Assembly (NCBI GenBank): GCA_028023455.1
Contig: JAQFVV010006853.1
Coordinates: 122,001 to 186,000 of the forward strand
Source: Epiperipatus broadwayi
Lineage: Eukaryota; Onychophora; Udeonychophora; Euonychophora; Peripatidae
Direction of reading: 5' to 3'
Length of the DNA stretch: 64,000 nucleotides
A model generated the notes under the pieces. It did no database searches, was not told the DNA's origin, and saw nothing but the letters and a program-made list of their open reading frames with translations. Below are positions 22,728 to 37,372 of this stretch, one piece after another. Within the stretch, counting starts at the first letter, position 1; each line of letters begins with the position of its first letter. The position numbers were made by a program, and so were the translations under genes.

Positions 22728-23140
22728 TAAACAGGATATTGGGTGGGAGTTAATTTATGATAATAGCAAAAAAAGTAGTTTACTGTTTAAGGTTCAAATG
22801 GAATCCTAAGCAACGAAGGATTATGCACGTAAATGGAAAAATGTGGGTGATTTATTCTGAAAATATTATTTTTTAACTGAATGTAAATGCCTGAAAGCAG
22901 AAAGGGTACAAATAATAAAGTTGTGGAAGAATAAATATAAGCAAAATGATTATACATAAAGTGGGTTATTGTTTTTTGGGCTGGGTTTGGGAAAAGATAA
23001 GGAGGATTTAGATATGAAAGCCATGGAGTTAACCAAGATTATGTTGTGGAAATGGAATGGAGCAGGCTATGGGAAAACATAGGGTGGGAAATGAAAAAGG
23101 AAGGTAAAGTGGCTAACATGTTTCTTTGGGAATAGTTGCT
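21650..23140 (+). pseudogene. Non-LTR retrotransposon (LINE) RT and C-terminal remnant
   Basis: Broken plus-strand frames show reverse-transcriptase motifs in order. GMGLRQGC (about 21690-21715) matches the 'G..QGCPLSP' motif. SDLLFADDDFL (about 21820-21850) contains the catalytic FADD. RYNYLGIIL (about 22020-22050) matches 'Y.YLG'. A helical segment (KLTNEAKNRNG ... WKRVVLMMCYVL) follows. Further downstream, FLTECKCLKAERVQI (about 22870-22910) resembles the C-terminal Cys-rich 'H.l..C......R' tail. Several stops and frameshifts, and a (TA)n expansion at 22639-22728, break it. The 5' endonuclease half is absent. The clade is not resolved. Confidence 0.65.
22637..22728. repeat. (TA)n microsatellite
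   Basis: About 90 bases of TA repeat with one CC interruption near 22691, embedded in the LINE remnant. It produces an artificial run of Tyr-Ile codons. Confidence 0.9.
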
Positions 23141-24256
23141 GAGAGTTTCTTGATTCTGTATAAGGAGAAGTCACAGTGCATTACATCACTGTTTTAATTT
23201 TTGTTTTTCACCATTCATTGTTGAGATTAGGAATCCTTGAAGCATTCTATGGCTTTAGAAAGCTATTCTATTAGCATACTGATTGTATATTTTTATAACT
23301 TTACTCTTTCACTGGTTTGTATGAATACACTCCAATACAAATAATTGTTTTTTGTTTCTGTTTTGTTCTCTATTTAATGTTTTTTTTCATGATATCTTAT
23401 GGACCTAGATTCTACAAAATAGTTTTTCTATGCATTTTTTCAAATCACTGGTTTCTGCACAAATTTCTTTTGCTCCTGTTTCATAATAATTATATATCAT
23501 TGTGTTTTATATTTTGGTCATGGTTGAATGTATATACTAAGAACTTATCAGTGTGTGGAAACTTTCTGTAAACTGTAGTTTTGATTTTGCCATAGAGGAG
23601 TCTTGTCAAAAGAACATCTATGAATTCCAAAGCTACAATTTACATAAATCCACACACACAGAGAGAGAAAAAAATATTTAGCATATACATTCAATTACCA
23701 TGAAAATATAAAATATGAAATTATATTATCACAATGGAACAGAGCAATAAAAGATTCAGAAATCAGTGATTTGATCAAAGAAAAGCCATACGGAGAACAA
23801 ACACTCATAAATAGTTATCTATCAGCTATCATAAAGAAAACTTTAAATACACAATAAAAATAATACCATAAATAAAACAACAAACTGATTACAATCTACC
23901 ATCAATATAACATCAAACAGATTTCCAAAGCAACAGAATACTAAAAAAATTCAAACCTTTACAAAACATGAACTTAAAATTCTGAAAAATAAAAACAGAT
24001 CTACAAAATGTCAAACAAAGGTGGTAGGATGCATATTGATGAAACCAGTTAACTTATTGATAAACTATATAAAAGCACAAACTGATAATTAGAAATAAAA
24101 AAAACAGATTTAGAAAATATAAACACACTGGAAATAGAAGAAAAAATATGAAGTACAAAATTTAAAGAAGCTACTCATTTGACAATTGCAAATAACACCA
24201 TAAATACACCTTGTGTGGTAATTTATATTTGTTATACAAACATTATTCTTGCCCTT
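23141..24256. other. Gene-free stretch
   Basis: No motif recognised; an 84-codon open frame at 23317-23571 is low complexity and hydrophobic only because of its T richness. Confidence 0.45.
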
Positions 24257-27084
24257 CAGGAAAAGTACCAAAAACTTTTAAAACCATCAACCCCTAGTAA
24301 TTTACTTTACTTACTCAAATTAATAAATTTGTACAGTACTAGATATTAAACTTTTTATTTTAATCACTTGTAATTACTGATTGAAAAAGATAAAATAATT
24401 ATGGAACATGGCATTATCTTGTGCAACATTTAATATCAAAACCTGCGCTAAAAAAAATTAAAGCAAAAAAATACGAGCGCGGACATTTTTTAAAAATTTT
24501 TTAACATTTATGAAATAAATATGTAAATTCAAAGTCAAGTACAAATATTGGCATTACTTTATTAAACATAAAAATGAAGTGAAAATATCAATATATTCAA
24601 ATAGAATTAAACATCAACAAAATTACAACAACGAAAGATTTTAATCAGAATTATAAAAGTAATAATACCAAATAAATTAGCTTGGAAAACTGAATTTAAT
24701 GAGATGGGTGCACCCAGTGATCTATTGACAACTTATCTATGTCCAGTTTTAAATTAGTGAGTCTTCACATTTAGTGGCATGCAATTGATGCCTGTTCTGG
24801 GACAGGTTTAAAACTACACTGAAGCCTCTCTCTACAAGATACAATGATGGAAATGCCAGCAAATACTTTTGTACAACAGTCCACAGAGATAGGAATAGAA
24901 GTAGAATTTAGTCAAAATTTTTGATAAGCCTGTTTGAATTGTATCTTGAAATTCTCATTCGAGCTGATGGTTACCAGTTCATCTTGTAAAATTATATTTG
25001 ATTCTGTACTAGTAATGCATGGGTTTATTATTCAGTCTGGTAGTTCCAATGATAAAATACTTTTGAACCTAATTTCAAAACCTAAGTAAGTAAAGAGCCT
25101 CCAAGTGGTTGACATATATTTTTTTTTGGATTGTGCCTATCATAAATAAGTTGGGAACTGGGAAAGCTCAGATCTTGTAATATTTTATTTAAAACATTAT
25201 AATTTGGCAAAAAAAGCTGATATGACCTAATTTGCTTTTATGAGATTCAAATTGTCTCATTGCAGTTGTAAATTAACACCCTTAATTTTTTTTCCAAATA
25301 AGTCAGTTAAATAAGCAATGTCTGTTTTACTCTTAATTAAATTTTCTTTCAAACTTCAATCATCATCTTTCAAAAACTCTAAAATAAATTGAAAAAGTGC
25401 AAAAAATCTCACTAAACATAAACCTTTTGAAAGCCAACAAACTTTGTTATGGGGAACCAATCAATAGAAATCTTCATCACTTGCCTAGCATAATTGGGTG
25501 AACAATCTAATGTTCAAAGCATTATTTCAAATTTTTTTCACAGCTGTTATAACAAACCGAAGCAATTTATGCAATTTGTCATTAAGTTCTTGATTATTAA
25601 ATGTTGCCTATAGATTATGCAATGAACTGCAAGCATTTCAGGTATGTGTTATTTCATGTAACTTATGAAACTGAGATAATGACTAACCATAGCTGGTGCT
25701 CCATTTGTCAAAAAAGATATTATATTTATCAATGGAATCACTTTTTTAAAAAAAATAGCTCCATTAAATTAAAAATTGATATTCATCTGATATTAATTTC
25801 TAAAGTTCTAGCAAAAAAACCAGCTCTTCAGGCACTTTCTGATCTTGAATAAAGCTAGAAAAAAAACAGCAGCTAATCTTTACTGGCAGATAATGTTGAC
25901 ACATCCAATTGGATGATTTTTTTTTTTTGCAAATGGTCACACAAACAGTGTTCTACATTGTTACTTATTTGTTGATAAAGTCTTTGAACTGTGTTAGTGC
26001 TCAAAAAATACTTTTTATAATATTTTGTGCAGGTTTGTGGAATACATTGTTCAATGTCACTATGACAGCCATTAGAATCAGTTTCTCCTCTATGGTGTGC
26101 AGCTTGCCAGACTTTGTGATGAGTAAAGATATGTTGTACAATGCAATTTAATCTGTCATTATTTTGCTTTGATAATGAATCAAACATATTATCTATCATT
26201 GTTCTCATCAGAATTTTATCTTTAAATGATTGAAAGTATGAGAAATATTTTTTTTTGTCAAGGTGAATTCTGTTCAAGTGATGTGATCTTCTAGTTTTGA
26301 TGGTTTCATAGGATCATTGCTAAAGACTTTTTCACATATGAGGCACATTTGGTAAATGTTTGTTTGATTATGACAGGAGAAATCCTAGCTTCAAATAGTC
26401 CAAGCTGTACTGTCTGCACTTCTTTTTTTATTGTTATATTATTATTGTAGGAAATAAAAACTTTTTATTAACAAAGAACCCCTGTGGTAAAAAAACAATA
26501 AAATATGTACTTACTAGAAGTAAAAGATTTTTGTTCAGTCTCAAATAAATAAACTGCATCCTCTGATTTTCTTTGTTGTAGTACTGTTCCTTAATAAATA
26601 ATTATATTCAAAGTTCAAATCATAAATAAGTATGTCACATTAAACAAACCAATTCATAGTGTTTAATAAAAGGACAACCGACTGATACTTTCTGCTAATA
26701 TCGAATATCATCTCATCACACCACAAGCAAGTGTGGACATGCAACAGTTATTCATGTTTGCACTTGCTTTAATATGTTCAATAAGACAATACACAGACAT
26801 GTTTGTGTTACATGTATTTTTATGCATTGTTATGTGTTACTGTTTTTATGATACATTTTACCTATTCGTTAACAAGTTTGGCATGCGATGTGTTTTTATC
26901 AAAAAAGTGTTTTTTTTTTAATTATTGTATTGGAATAATAGATATTTTGAAGTAATAAAAAATAGCAGTAGTAATGAGTCTAATATAGCTGTCATTGACT
27001 CCCAAATATTTTAATTAAAATTATCGATCCCTAGGAAGTTCAAATCGACTTTAGGATGTCAATATCGACCACTTTGGAACTCTG
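24257..27084 (-). mobile_element. Dead hAT transposon (ZBED5/SCAND3-like); ends tentative
   Basis: The right end is a hAT-like terminus on the minus strand (CAGAGTTCCAAAGTGG, 27069-27084), followed by several TCGAT-type motifs typical of this transposon group. The left end is a guess (CAGGAAAAGTACC near 24257). The flanking 8-mers do not match, so this boundary is weak. The transposase remnant lies inside on the same strand. Confidence 0.45.
24700..26445 (-). pseudogene. hAT transposase pseudogene (ZBED5/SCAND3-like)
   Basis: Minus-strand fragments follow the order of this transposase family. A zinc-finger-like CLICEKVFSND-PMKPSKLEDH (about 26310-26355) comes first. An open stretch at 25873-26277 has the family's 'LSTNTVQRLYQQISNNVE' segment and the IQLDVST motif carrying the first catalytic Asp. 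CTNGAPAM-like (about 25685-25710) is where the family has CTDGA, so the second catalytic Asp is replaced by Asn. CWLSKGLCLVR (about 25410-25450) matches the conserved 'WLSRG' block. YLVERGFS (about 24818-24842) is the hATC dimerisation motif. Frameshifts and stops separate these blocks. Known role of the family: DDE cut-and-paste transposition; several vertebrate members are domesticated, but this copy is plainly dead. Confidence 0.75.
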
Positions 27085-27520
27085 GTTCTAGTATTTCACA
27101 TGCATATAATTAATTTTAAGAAATTGTGTAAAAAATATTCAAATTACTTTGATCACTTTAAAGCCAGTATAATTTAGAAGCACATAGCTTGTTCAATATT
27201 TTATCAATATTTTTAAAAAAATAAATAAATAGTGGTTTAATATATACTTATATATTGTCAAATTTTAGAAACACTGTGAATAAAATTTAGGTATACATAT
27301 TATTGTTCTGATTTGAATATCAATTTAGCATTAATTCACAATGTTATAAGTATCAAATGCAGCTTATCTTTTGAAAACGGTCTGGGGATGGAGACAATCA
27401 TAGATGAAGATTTGAGTGCTTTCTCTTATAGCATTTATCATAAAATTAAATAAATAAATAAAATAATAAAAAATAAGCTTGTTTAGAAATACTTGATCTT
27501 TATTATACACATATATTTAG

Positions 27521-27681
27521 ATGAGATTTTGTTTCAAATTTTCAACCTCTCTACAGTGATCCATTTCATCCTATACAACAGATTCACATGACCACATACA
27601 TATGAAAAAGATAAATGATCTCCAGTACATGTATTTTGTGCTGAACCAGCCCTCATCAGTAGGTCCATATGATAAAACTTG
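27521..27681 (-). repeat. Single hammerhead/Pol III repeat unit
   Basis: One minus-oriented arm: a degraded tail (TTTCAAATTTTCAACCTC), then ATCCATTTCATCCTATACAA, the ATGTGGTC block, and on the minus strand a core CTGATGA with GGGCTG/CAGCAC stem II (one mismatch) followed by AAAA. Stem I here is CCTA with CTGG. It ends at a GGTCCATATGAT block. No inverted partner is present. Confidence 0.65.
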
Positions 27682-27689
27682 TATATAAT

Positions 27690-28268
27690 TTACTATTAAT
27701 AAAGTTTATTTTATGAAAAAAAGTAACTCTAAACAGTCTTTATTAAATGATAAAGCATGAAATAAATCATAATAAAACCTTTAATATGACATGTTTGTTA
27801 TAATGGCAAATAATATTGAAGTCAAAATTGAAACAACTTAAATTTATTAGAAACTTTAAAAAATTAACAACCACTAATAATACTTTTTTCTCTATTTTTG
27901 CAAACATTAGAAGACAATTGGACTCATGCAAATTCTATAAAAATTCACTAACACTGGAAATAATGTCATCATCTGAAGTAGGGATGTTCAATTGTTTTGT
28001 GTTTATGACTTACATTGGGAAAAGAACAATAGTCTTGCAATTATTACTAAAAAGTGATAGGCAAAAAATGGTCTACGCATAATTTTCATGATATCCACCA
28101 CCACAGATAAGCAAAAAAATCCTTAAATAATAACTCTTAATTATGCAATGACCAGTTTGCAAACTCTTTTAAAAGCATTGAGCAGTTTCTGTCTTTGTCA
28201 CTGCTAATATAGAATATATATATATATATATAAGTAACTCTATCAAATTTTGTTTCTTATTTTTATCT
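27690..28268. other. Gene-free stretch
   Basis: No supported feature; a short (TA)n run lies near 28215. Confidence 0.5.
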
Positions 28269-28522
28269 ATGTAATTCTATAAATAATGTTAATACACTTT
28301 CTAAGAATAGATTAAACTTTATTCCACTATTTAAGTAATAACTTACTGAGCAGTAGTTTCGGCATTGGAGCCCATAATCACAGTATTCTAGCCAATAAGT
28401 TTGAATGCTATGATTATGATGTCCCAAGATGAAAGCATTACTCAGTGAGTTATTAGTTAAATTGTGAAATAAAATTTAATCTTTTTTCGGGAAGCATATT
28501 AGTGCTTCTTATAGAATTACAT
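28269..28522. repeat. Foldback MITE-like element, about 254 bp
   Basis: The outer ends ATGTAATTCTATAA and its inverse (ATAGAATTACAT) enclose arms containing AGATTAAACTTTATT and TAATAACTTACTGAG, both repeated inverted on the right. The spacer of about 90 bp is unique. No coding frame; family unknown. Confidence 0.7.
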
Positions 28523-30158
28523 ATTAAAGCAATAAAACAACTTTGATATTTAGATGGCTATCCTCGACATGTGATTGGCTGTCAGTTATGTGTTGTAATG
28601 AGTGCTAGAGATTTGCAGTATCTCGATTTATTTCAATTCTTACCATAAAGGTAAAAGAAAAAAATAAAACTAATTGCATATTTGACATTGTATTTGAGTA
28701 TGTATCAGACTGTGACACATAGTTAAAAAAACATCTCATAAAATTTTAAATAAGAATATGTTTGATGTTGGCCCACCTTCATATCCATCCTGGTCTCACG
28801 TGACCTTCAGGTCATAGGTTAGACATATTTCAAAGCATGATTTTGTTTCATCATGCATAATTAAGAATTTTTACAAAAGCAACAACTAGAAATTATGTTA
28901 TAAAACAAACTTGAAGTGAAATCTACAACACTTTTATTTCTAGATTTTCTACAAATCCAAGTGCCTTTATGCTCACAGCTTACTGGCTTTAAAGAAGAAG
29001 TTTAATAGTTTTTGACCTATAAAATTGCAATTGCACAAAACATAAACCATAAATAATATAATTAATAACTATCAAATCTATGCATACATTGGTAGAATAA
29101 AAGAACTTATTAAAGCTTAAAGAATTGATTCCCTGGTCAGAATCTCTCCGAGTAATTTGTTTAGTGCTAACTTTAAAAAACTATCAAGACGCTAAATAAA
29201 TAATCAAATAAAAATTGCAGCATGAGAAACATATATAAAAAAAACTGTTGGAATTTTTATTTTAGTGGAATTGCTATTTTCAATCTACTACTTAGATGCT
29301 AGAATATCACATGGCCTCCTGAGCAACTGAGTGTTTGGTTATTTATTTATATATGTTTTTCATTTCAGCCTCTTCATTTCACAATGTAGAAATAATTGTG
29401 TGTTGTTCTAATGTGCACGTATATCATTAATAAAATTAAAAATTAAATTATTTGGATATATATGTTATGATTAAAAAAAAGGTTCCGTAATATGTTTAAT
29501 CATTTTTATGTACATATATGTATTTTTCTAATTATATTTGATGTATGTATTTTAATAATTATATTTATAGTAATGTAATGTAAATAATACCCATGGGGGG
29601 GGGGCATTGCTATAGGGCAATTGGACATGTGATTATGTAAGAAGAAATATCTTGGATAGTTTCCATTAAGGAATGAAAGCAGGATTGATGTATTAAATAG
29701 TTTTATTTATAGTGAGTTGTCTATTTCAATTTTGTTTTAAATTGATTATTTTTAATTTCATATATAGAAGGCAACATTATAAACAAATTTTAACATTGAA
29801 ATTTGAACATTTAAAGTATTTATCGTTAATGAAGTATTTGTTTCCATTTTTCTTTAAATAAGTGTTGATCGACAATATATTTACTATTATAAATTATTAT
29901 ACGATCTTAAAATGTACAGAAATAAATAGTATTATTAAAATTTATAGTTATTTCTTTTATGTAACTGCTTTTTCATCCAACTCACCCTATATTTACTTTA
30001 GATTACCTTAAAAAGTTCAATAAATGCAATTTGTACAATATATATATATATATAAAGAAAATATAAATTTAGATCTATATGTTTTTATTGTTGTCATTTA
30101 GATATTATATAAAACTTACATTGATTATACTTTATGAAATGTAACTATTATATATATA
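28523..30158. other. Gene-free stretch
   Basis: No gene recognised. It contains a G10 run (29595-29604) and a single block related to the tandem array at 13.2-13.7 kb (near 29300). Confidence 0.5.
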
Positions 30159-30387
30159 TATATAATTCTTTGAAAAACAATACAATAATTAATACAGTAA
30201 ATAATATTTTAAAAACAAATATCTACTATAATTTAATAGAAGTACTTTCGACTATCCTAAGTAGTCGTTATCAACTAATATTCAAATTCAGTCGAAAGTA
30301 CTTCTATTAAATTATAGTAGATATTTGTTTTTAAAATATTATTTACTGTATTAATTATTGTATTGTTTTTCAAAGAATTATATATAT
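30159..30387. repeat. Palindromic Penelope-like element terminus
   Basis: Two arms of about 95 bp are nearly perfect inverses (left from TATAATTCTTTGAAAAACAA to GAAGTACTTTCGACT; right is the reverse). A 35-bp spacer (30255-30289) lies between. Read on the minus strand, the spacer and left arm (TAGTTGATAACGACTACTTA, then GGATAGTCGAAAGTAC) align with the PLE 3' end at 38440-38475 (TAGTTGAAACAGATTACTGG, then GATAATCGAAAGCGC). The structure is therefore a palindromic junction of PLE 3' termini with no coding sequence left. TA repeats flank both sides. Confidence 0.6.
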
Positions 30388-30437
30388 TTGTTAGTAATTG
30401 GAATATAGACATTGATTACTAATTTATATATATATAT

Positions 30438-32213
<1,776 letters not shown>

Positions 32214-32579
32214 ATTAGCATTCCCCATATGAGGCATCATCTGACATGATTAAATAATCATGTCAATTAATTAAAGAAATGTAAACAATCCAAGAAAAGC
32301 TAAATTACGTATGTTAAAATGATTTAATTTTAAAAAAAGAATTGACCGAAAACTTTTTTTTCTTTAAATGAAAAGAGATTTATGCTATTTACATTCGTTA
32401 AAATAAATCATTCTGTTAAATCAAATACAGTTAGATATTTTGGGTGGAGCAAAAGCACTAGAAATGGGTAGAGAAAAGATCAAAGGGGTGGAGTTAACTG
32501 TGTGTTTTTTTAAAAGAAATAAATAAATAAGTCGTATATTAAATTTAGTGAAATAAAATATTGTTTTAAAAATAGAAAA

Positions 32580-33420
32580 AGAGAAAGATATATCAGAGAT
32601 GCAGATGATGATGAAAATGATAATGAATATGATGCAGAAATTTGAGCAAAATCAGCAAGACCTCAAAGAAGAATTGTGCCAGAAATTTGAATAAAGTCAG
32701 CAAGACATCAAAGAAGCATTGTGTCAAAAAATTAAACAAAGCCAGTTAGTACTCAAATCAGAATTGAGGAAGAAATTAGTCAGGTTAAAGGAGAAATTAA
32801 GGAACTCAGAGCAGAAGTAAGAGAAATAAGATGTCAGATAACAGTAAAGGTAGAGAAGAACCAAGAAATTATAAAGGTACATTTAGTTAAAGAAAGTAAG
32901 GAAGTTGAGGTAACGAAAGAAGTAGAAATTGAATTAGAATCAGATAGTGTTGCAACAGATAAAGTAGAGACAAATGTAGACCAAGAAATAGAAGAGAGAC
33001 ATAAGTTCAAGGTAGAAGATAGCATTAAGCATAGTAGTTTGGAAATAAAATTAATCAAGATAAAAAATAAACATAAAAAGGTCAAAGTAAATGTTCGTAT
33101 TTGTTTTAAATGTAGATTTAAAACAAAAAGAAAGTGTAGAAAAAAAATTTTCAGTTTGAAGTAATATGGAGTGTTGCCAGATATAAAAGTTTTCTGATTT
33201 ACAAAGTTGAAAATAGAATAAAAAGGGAAAGATATAAAGCAATAAATTTTAATCGGAGAATAGAAGTGAGAATATGGAGTATAATTTATGTTAGTGAGTT
33301 AGTAGAAAGAAATAAAGAACTGCCTGACAAAGTTTAAAAGTTAGTTAAGAGTTGGAATATTAAAGTAGACGGAAACAATAAGGACCGGAAATGGACTATG
33401 AGTAAAATAATTATTCTAAT
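32580..33420 (+). pseudogene. Decayed gag-like coiled-coil region
   Basis: The plus strand reads a charged, Gln/Glu/Lys-rich stretch (KFEQNQQDLKEELCQKFE, then repeated QQDIKEALCQK-type heptads), broken by a stop near 32689. A more open stretch of about 100 codons (about 32840-33163) follows, with many Val/Glu/Lys residues and a CFKCRFKTKRKC cluster that could be a worn zinc-binding site. The heptad style resembles the N-terminal gag at 50027. No start or full frame survives. A gag origin is inferred from position and style only. Confidence 0.45.
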
Positions 33421-34720
33421 GTAAATAAATCTGAGAAATTTAAATCTGAAACTTCTATTTAAAACTAAGATAATAAATTTAAAAATAACTAAATACTAAT
33501 AAATGAAATGTTTGAAAGTAATAATAATAATGGAGGCTTCGTAAAATAAAAGATTTTTTTTCTCCACGCACATAGTAATTAAGAAAATGTTGGTAAATAA
33601 ATAGGTCAAATTAATGATTTAAAAGTAATGTTTGTAGGATTAAATAAATGAATAAAATAATAAAGCATGAATCATAATAAAGCAAACTAGTTTTTTCTGA
33701 GTACACGCATGTTAATAAGAAAGTTAAATAAATAAGTGTAATATATCCATAGTAAAATAATAAAGAATGACTCGTAATAAACTAATTTTTTTTTTTTTTG
33801 GAATACATGCATGGTAATAAAAGGAAGTAAATAAATGATTTATTGTCAGGTCAAATAAAACAAATAAAAGTATTTGTATAATAAAGGATCATAATAAAAT
33901 TAAATAGTTTTTTCTGAATACATGCACAATAAATAAAGAAGTTAAAGTATTGGTTTAAAGATAATATTATAAGATTAAAGTAAATAAATATTTTAAATAA
34001 TGTTTGTAAGGCCTATAAATAATATTGTAATTTAAATAAATATGTTAAAGTAATGTTCATGTGTATTTAAAAATAATATTGAAAGGTTAAAATAATATAA
34101 ATGAAACTCAATCTAAGTTGTATTAAGAGTGTATAAGGTTTGAAATTAAGGAAAGAGGGTAGTATAGAAATATTTTAGATAAGGATAAGTTTAAAGCTGT
34201 TGACTGGATAAAATTTAGAACCCGTAACGGACTTACCTGGGATCATTCTTCTTTTAAAATGTGCACTGGTGACAACCCAGCATAAGCCATAAGTCTTTTT
34301 TTCAGGGGAGAATCCCCATATCTCGTACCTCATTTTCCAAAGCGTAAGATGGAAATAGACAGTTGATAAATCCTGTTATTCACAACAACCCTTTCTTTTT
34401 CCAAGTCCGGTAGAAACCCGGTAAATGAAGCTTCATTTTTCATAGTGTAAGTAGGTATAAGTTAGCGAATCTGCATCTGCCTCGTTTCCAAAAGATACCT
34501 GTGCCACAAAATTAGTTTGTCCTCGTGATCAATATCCAGAATTCAAATCATTGTAAGCAATGTTGCCAGCATCAAAAGGAATAAAGTATAATTGAAGATT
34601 GCCCTTAGTATGTAAATTTGAAAGATATTAAAAAGCAAACTTAAAAAAGTAATAAATATTTAGAATTAAAAATTAAAGTTATCAGAAATAAAATGGTCAA
34701 AAATGATGCATTTTACTCTG
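33421..34720 (+). other. Interior of the LTR element without intact genes
   Basis: Mostly A+T-rich filler with repeated AAATAAATA-type blocks. Around 34195-34345 a plus-strand reading (WDHSSFKMCTGDNPA, then FFRGESPYLVPHFP) vaguely recalls the C-terminal integrase segment of gypsy elements ('hsStg.sPf..yG..P'); this is weak and may be chance. Confidence 0.35.
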
Positions 34721-34735
34721 AAATAGAGGGGGGTG
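34721..34735 (+). promoter_or_regulatory. Polypurine tract
   Basis: AAATAGAGGGGGGTG lies three bases upstream of the 3' LTR start. In LTR elements such a tract primes plus-strand DNA synthesis. Confidence 0.75.
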
Positions 34736-34738
34736 TAA

Positions 34739-36399
34739 TGTACCAAGATTGGTTGGTACATAATAATTTTGTTTGAAAAAATTATTAAAATAAAAAATCT
34801 TTCATTAAAAGAGAATAGTATTTAAAAGTTTAAGAGTTTTATTGCAGTTTGTTTTCGTAAAAATAAGATTTAAAAGTCAAAGAGTTTTAAAATAAACGGT
34901 TGCAATTAATTAATTAGAAATGTTAAACTAAAAGTTTTGAGTAAAGAGTTTATTATTATTATTATTAGTTGAAATATAATTTAAAGTTTAAAAAATATAA
35001 ATCTCTTTTTATTTAAGTCAAAGAAAAAAGGGAGTAATCGTAGAACTAAATAGTGAATGATCTTAAAATATACGTGTGCATAAATGATGAATGTTTATTA
35101 ATAAATTATATATGTGCAATGATAAACATTGCATAAATATGTGTGTGTTAAAATAAAATTATGAAACAAATGAAAATTATATTTAAAAAACACAGCGATG
35201 GCTACTAATTAAAAACAAAGGAAAAAACAACACATTTGTGATGGCTGCTAATTAATACCTCCAACAACAGGATTATAAAATTATATCAAAGGAAATTCGG
35301 CAACAGATATTGCCGGTGGATATGAAAACAAAAACACTTCACATGTATAAATAGTAAAATTTTATCGGACAGTTCGGTGAGGATAATCAGTCGAGTTAAT
35401 TGCATCAGAGTTACATTACAGTTCAGTACAATCTAGCAGCTTATTATGAATCAATCAAGAATGCAGTTTTAAAACTGCAGAAAACATACGGCTTTCTCCA
35501 GCCTGGGTCCAATAGAACAGCAAGATTTGCCCGTAAAAATAATGTCTGTGTAACAGCTTGAAAAATCTCTGTCAGTGTCTAATTGTCTCCAAGAATAATA
35601 CCAACTAATAAGAATGAAACATCCTCAAGAAACTTCAAATCTAACTGGTTAGATTATTTTATTAGAAGCGGCAAACAGTAAGATGCATCTACATCCTAAA
35701 ATCCTAGGTAAAACATTTTTTTATATTCATTTCTAAAGTAGACATCACATTCGTGTGAATCCTCCAAGAGCCAAATTATATGAACTCTATAGCAAATAAA
35801 AATGAACTATTAATTTGTGTGTTCTAAATATATGTTTTATATTCTTTAAAATGTTTTATTATATATGTCAGTGTGTGAATCAAGTATGTGCATGATAAAA
35901 AAAAATACCAATATTATGTTAGTTAAAAAATTATAAAAGTATTTAAATTTAGTATAATTAGTGTTAATTAAATAAATTGTCTTTAAACTTAAGCTTTATT
36001 TTGTCAGTCAATTCTTTTTACCAACTCTTTTACCAATCTTTTCATCAATTCTTTTATCCATTTTTATCAATTCTTTTCACCACTAATTTTGTATAAGTTG
36101 TTATTGATTACAAGTTGCTGAGCTAGTCTATGGGTATAACTTAGGTGTTGAGTTAGTGGCCATTGTTCAAAGTGCATTGTTTATTCTTCTGAATAAGTAG
36201 CTGGCACCCGTGTTTACACAAAACAAAAAAGTGTTTTGAACTTGGTGTTGAACTCAACAGTCGAGAAGAAGTTATGTCCTGGAAATGTGACACTAGTTAT
36301 ATATTTTATAGCTATCGTTTGGACATACATACTTTCCGAGTATGTTCTTATCTGCCTAAGAGACCGGTGTTTCGAACGCACATATTCGAACCCAGTACA
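34739..36399 (+). repeat. 3' LTR of the 30-36 kb element
   Basis: 1661 bp, partner of 30438-32213. It ends CCCAGTACA, followed by TA repeats. Overlapping short open frames near 36214-36474 are within the LTR and also exist, altered, in the other copy; they are not genes. Confidence 0.85.
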
Positions 36400-36544
36400 A
36401 TATATATATATCATTTCATTGATTATACTTTCTCAAATATAACTACTAGATATAAATCAAAAAAATATTTTTAAATACATTTAAAACTTCCATTCCATCA
36501 CAATTTTTTAAACCTATGAATAATAAATACATCTAAAAAACAAC

Positions 36545-36605
36545 TGATCTTTAGATGCATTTCATACTGAGCCAGCACTCTTCAGATTATTCACATCATA
36601 ATTTC
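36545..36605 (-). repeat. Fragment of the hammerhead/Pol III family retaining GAAA
   Basis: On the minus strand: CTGAAGA (one change from CTGATGA), stem II GTGCTG/CAGTAT with wobble pairs, then GAAA. Stem I and the tRNA-like tail are degraded. Confidence 0.5.
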
Positions 36606-37372
36606 TTTTACCCACCATTATTTGTTCAATATTTCTCAATGTCAAGCTTTATGCAGTCACATCTTCGACACAATTTATTTCAGATAATATATTAATGATT
36701 ATTATTAATATAAGCTACGTAAAAAAGATATAAGTTTATTTAAATTAATATATATGTTGTCTTTTTTGATTCTTTATTTTAATAAATAAGAAATTTGATA
36801 TGTTTAAAAATATATTGAAACATCCCATTTGGTGCAGTATTTTTCTCTATAGTCTACGTCAAAGTTATCTAATGCAAATTTGAGTAATATATAGACATTA
36901 AGTGACAATACAATATTCTAACCTTCAGAAAATAGACAGAGAAATGCATGTAATCCTTTGTTTAAAAAGTGACTTAATTTCACACCATGTCCAAATTATC
37001 TCCACAAATTTGGTTACGTAAATAACAAATTCTTTTGAAGATTTCTTCTAACCAGTTAAATAAATTTACCGAATATAGTTCAACATCTTAGTTACTCAGA
37101 CTGAACATTTATGAACATACAGGGTGAGCTAGCCTCTAACAAAATACACAAATATATTTTTAAAGTATAATACAACATATCTATCCAATTGTGAATATGA
37201 TTCTTTGCTCAAGACATGAATGTTTTTTTTTTGTGAGTACAGATCAATGATGAGGGGTGAACTTCAAATTAAAGATTTGAGTGTCCCAGTCAGATGATTA
37301 ATGTAAAGAAAAAATCTTACTTTAGTCAACTGAAATAAGTAGTTAACACTTTTTCTGACATTAAAATGATCT
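36606..37372. other. Gene-free stretch
   Basis: No supported feature on either strand. Confidence 0.5.

Noticed and set aside
22329-22730. 133-codon frame ending in a Tyr-Ile repeat
   Set aside because: The tail is a translated (TA)n microsatellite; the first part is only a fragment of the LINE remnant.
36214-36474. Overlapping open frames on both strands near 36.2-36.5 kb, and the similar 32023-32232 frame
   Set aside because: They fall in the LTR tails of the 30-36 kb element; similarity between them reflects LTR duplication, not protein conservation.
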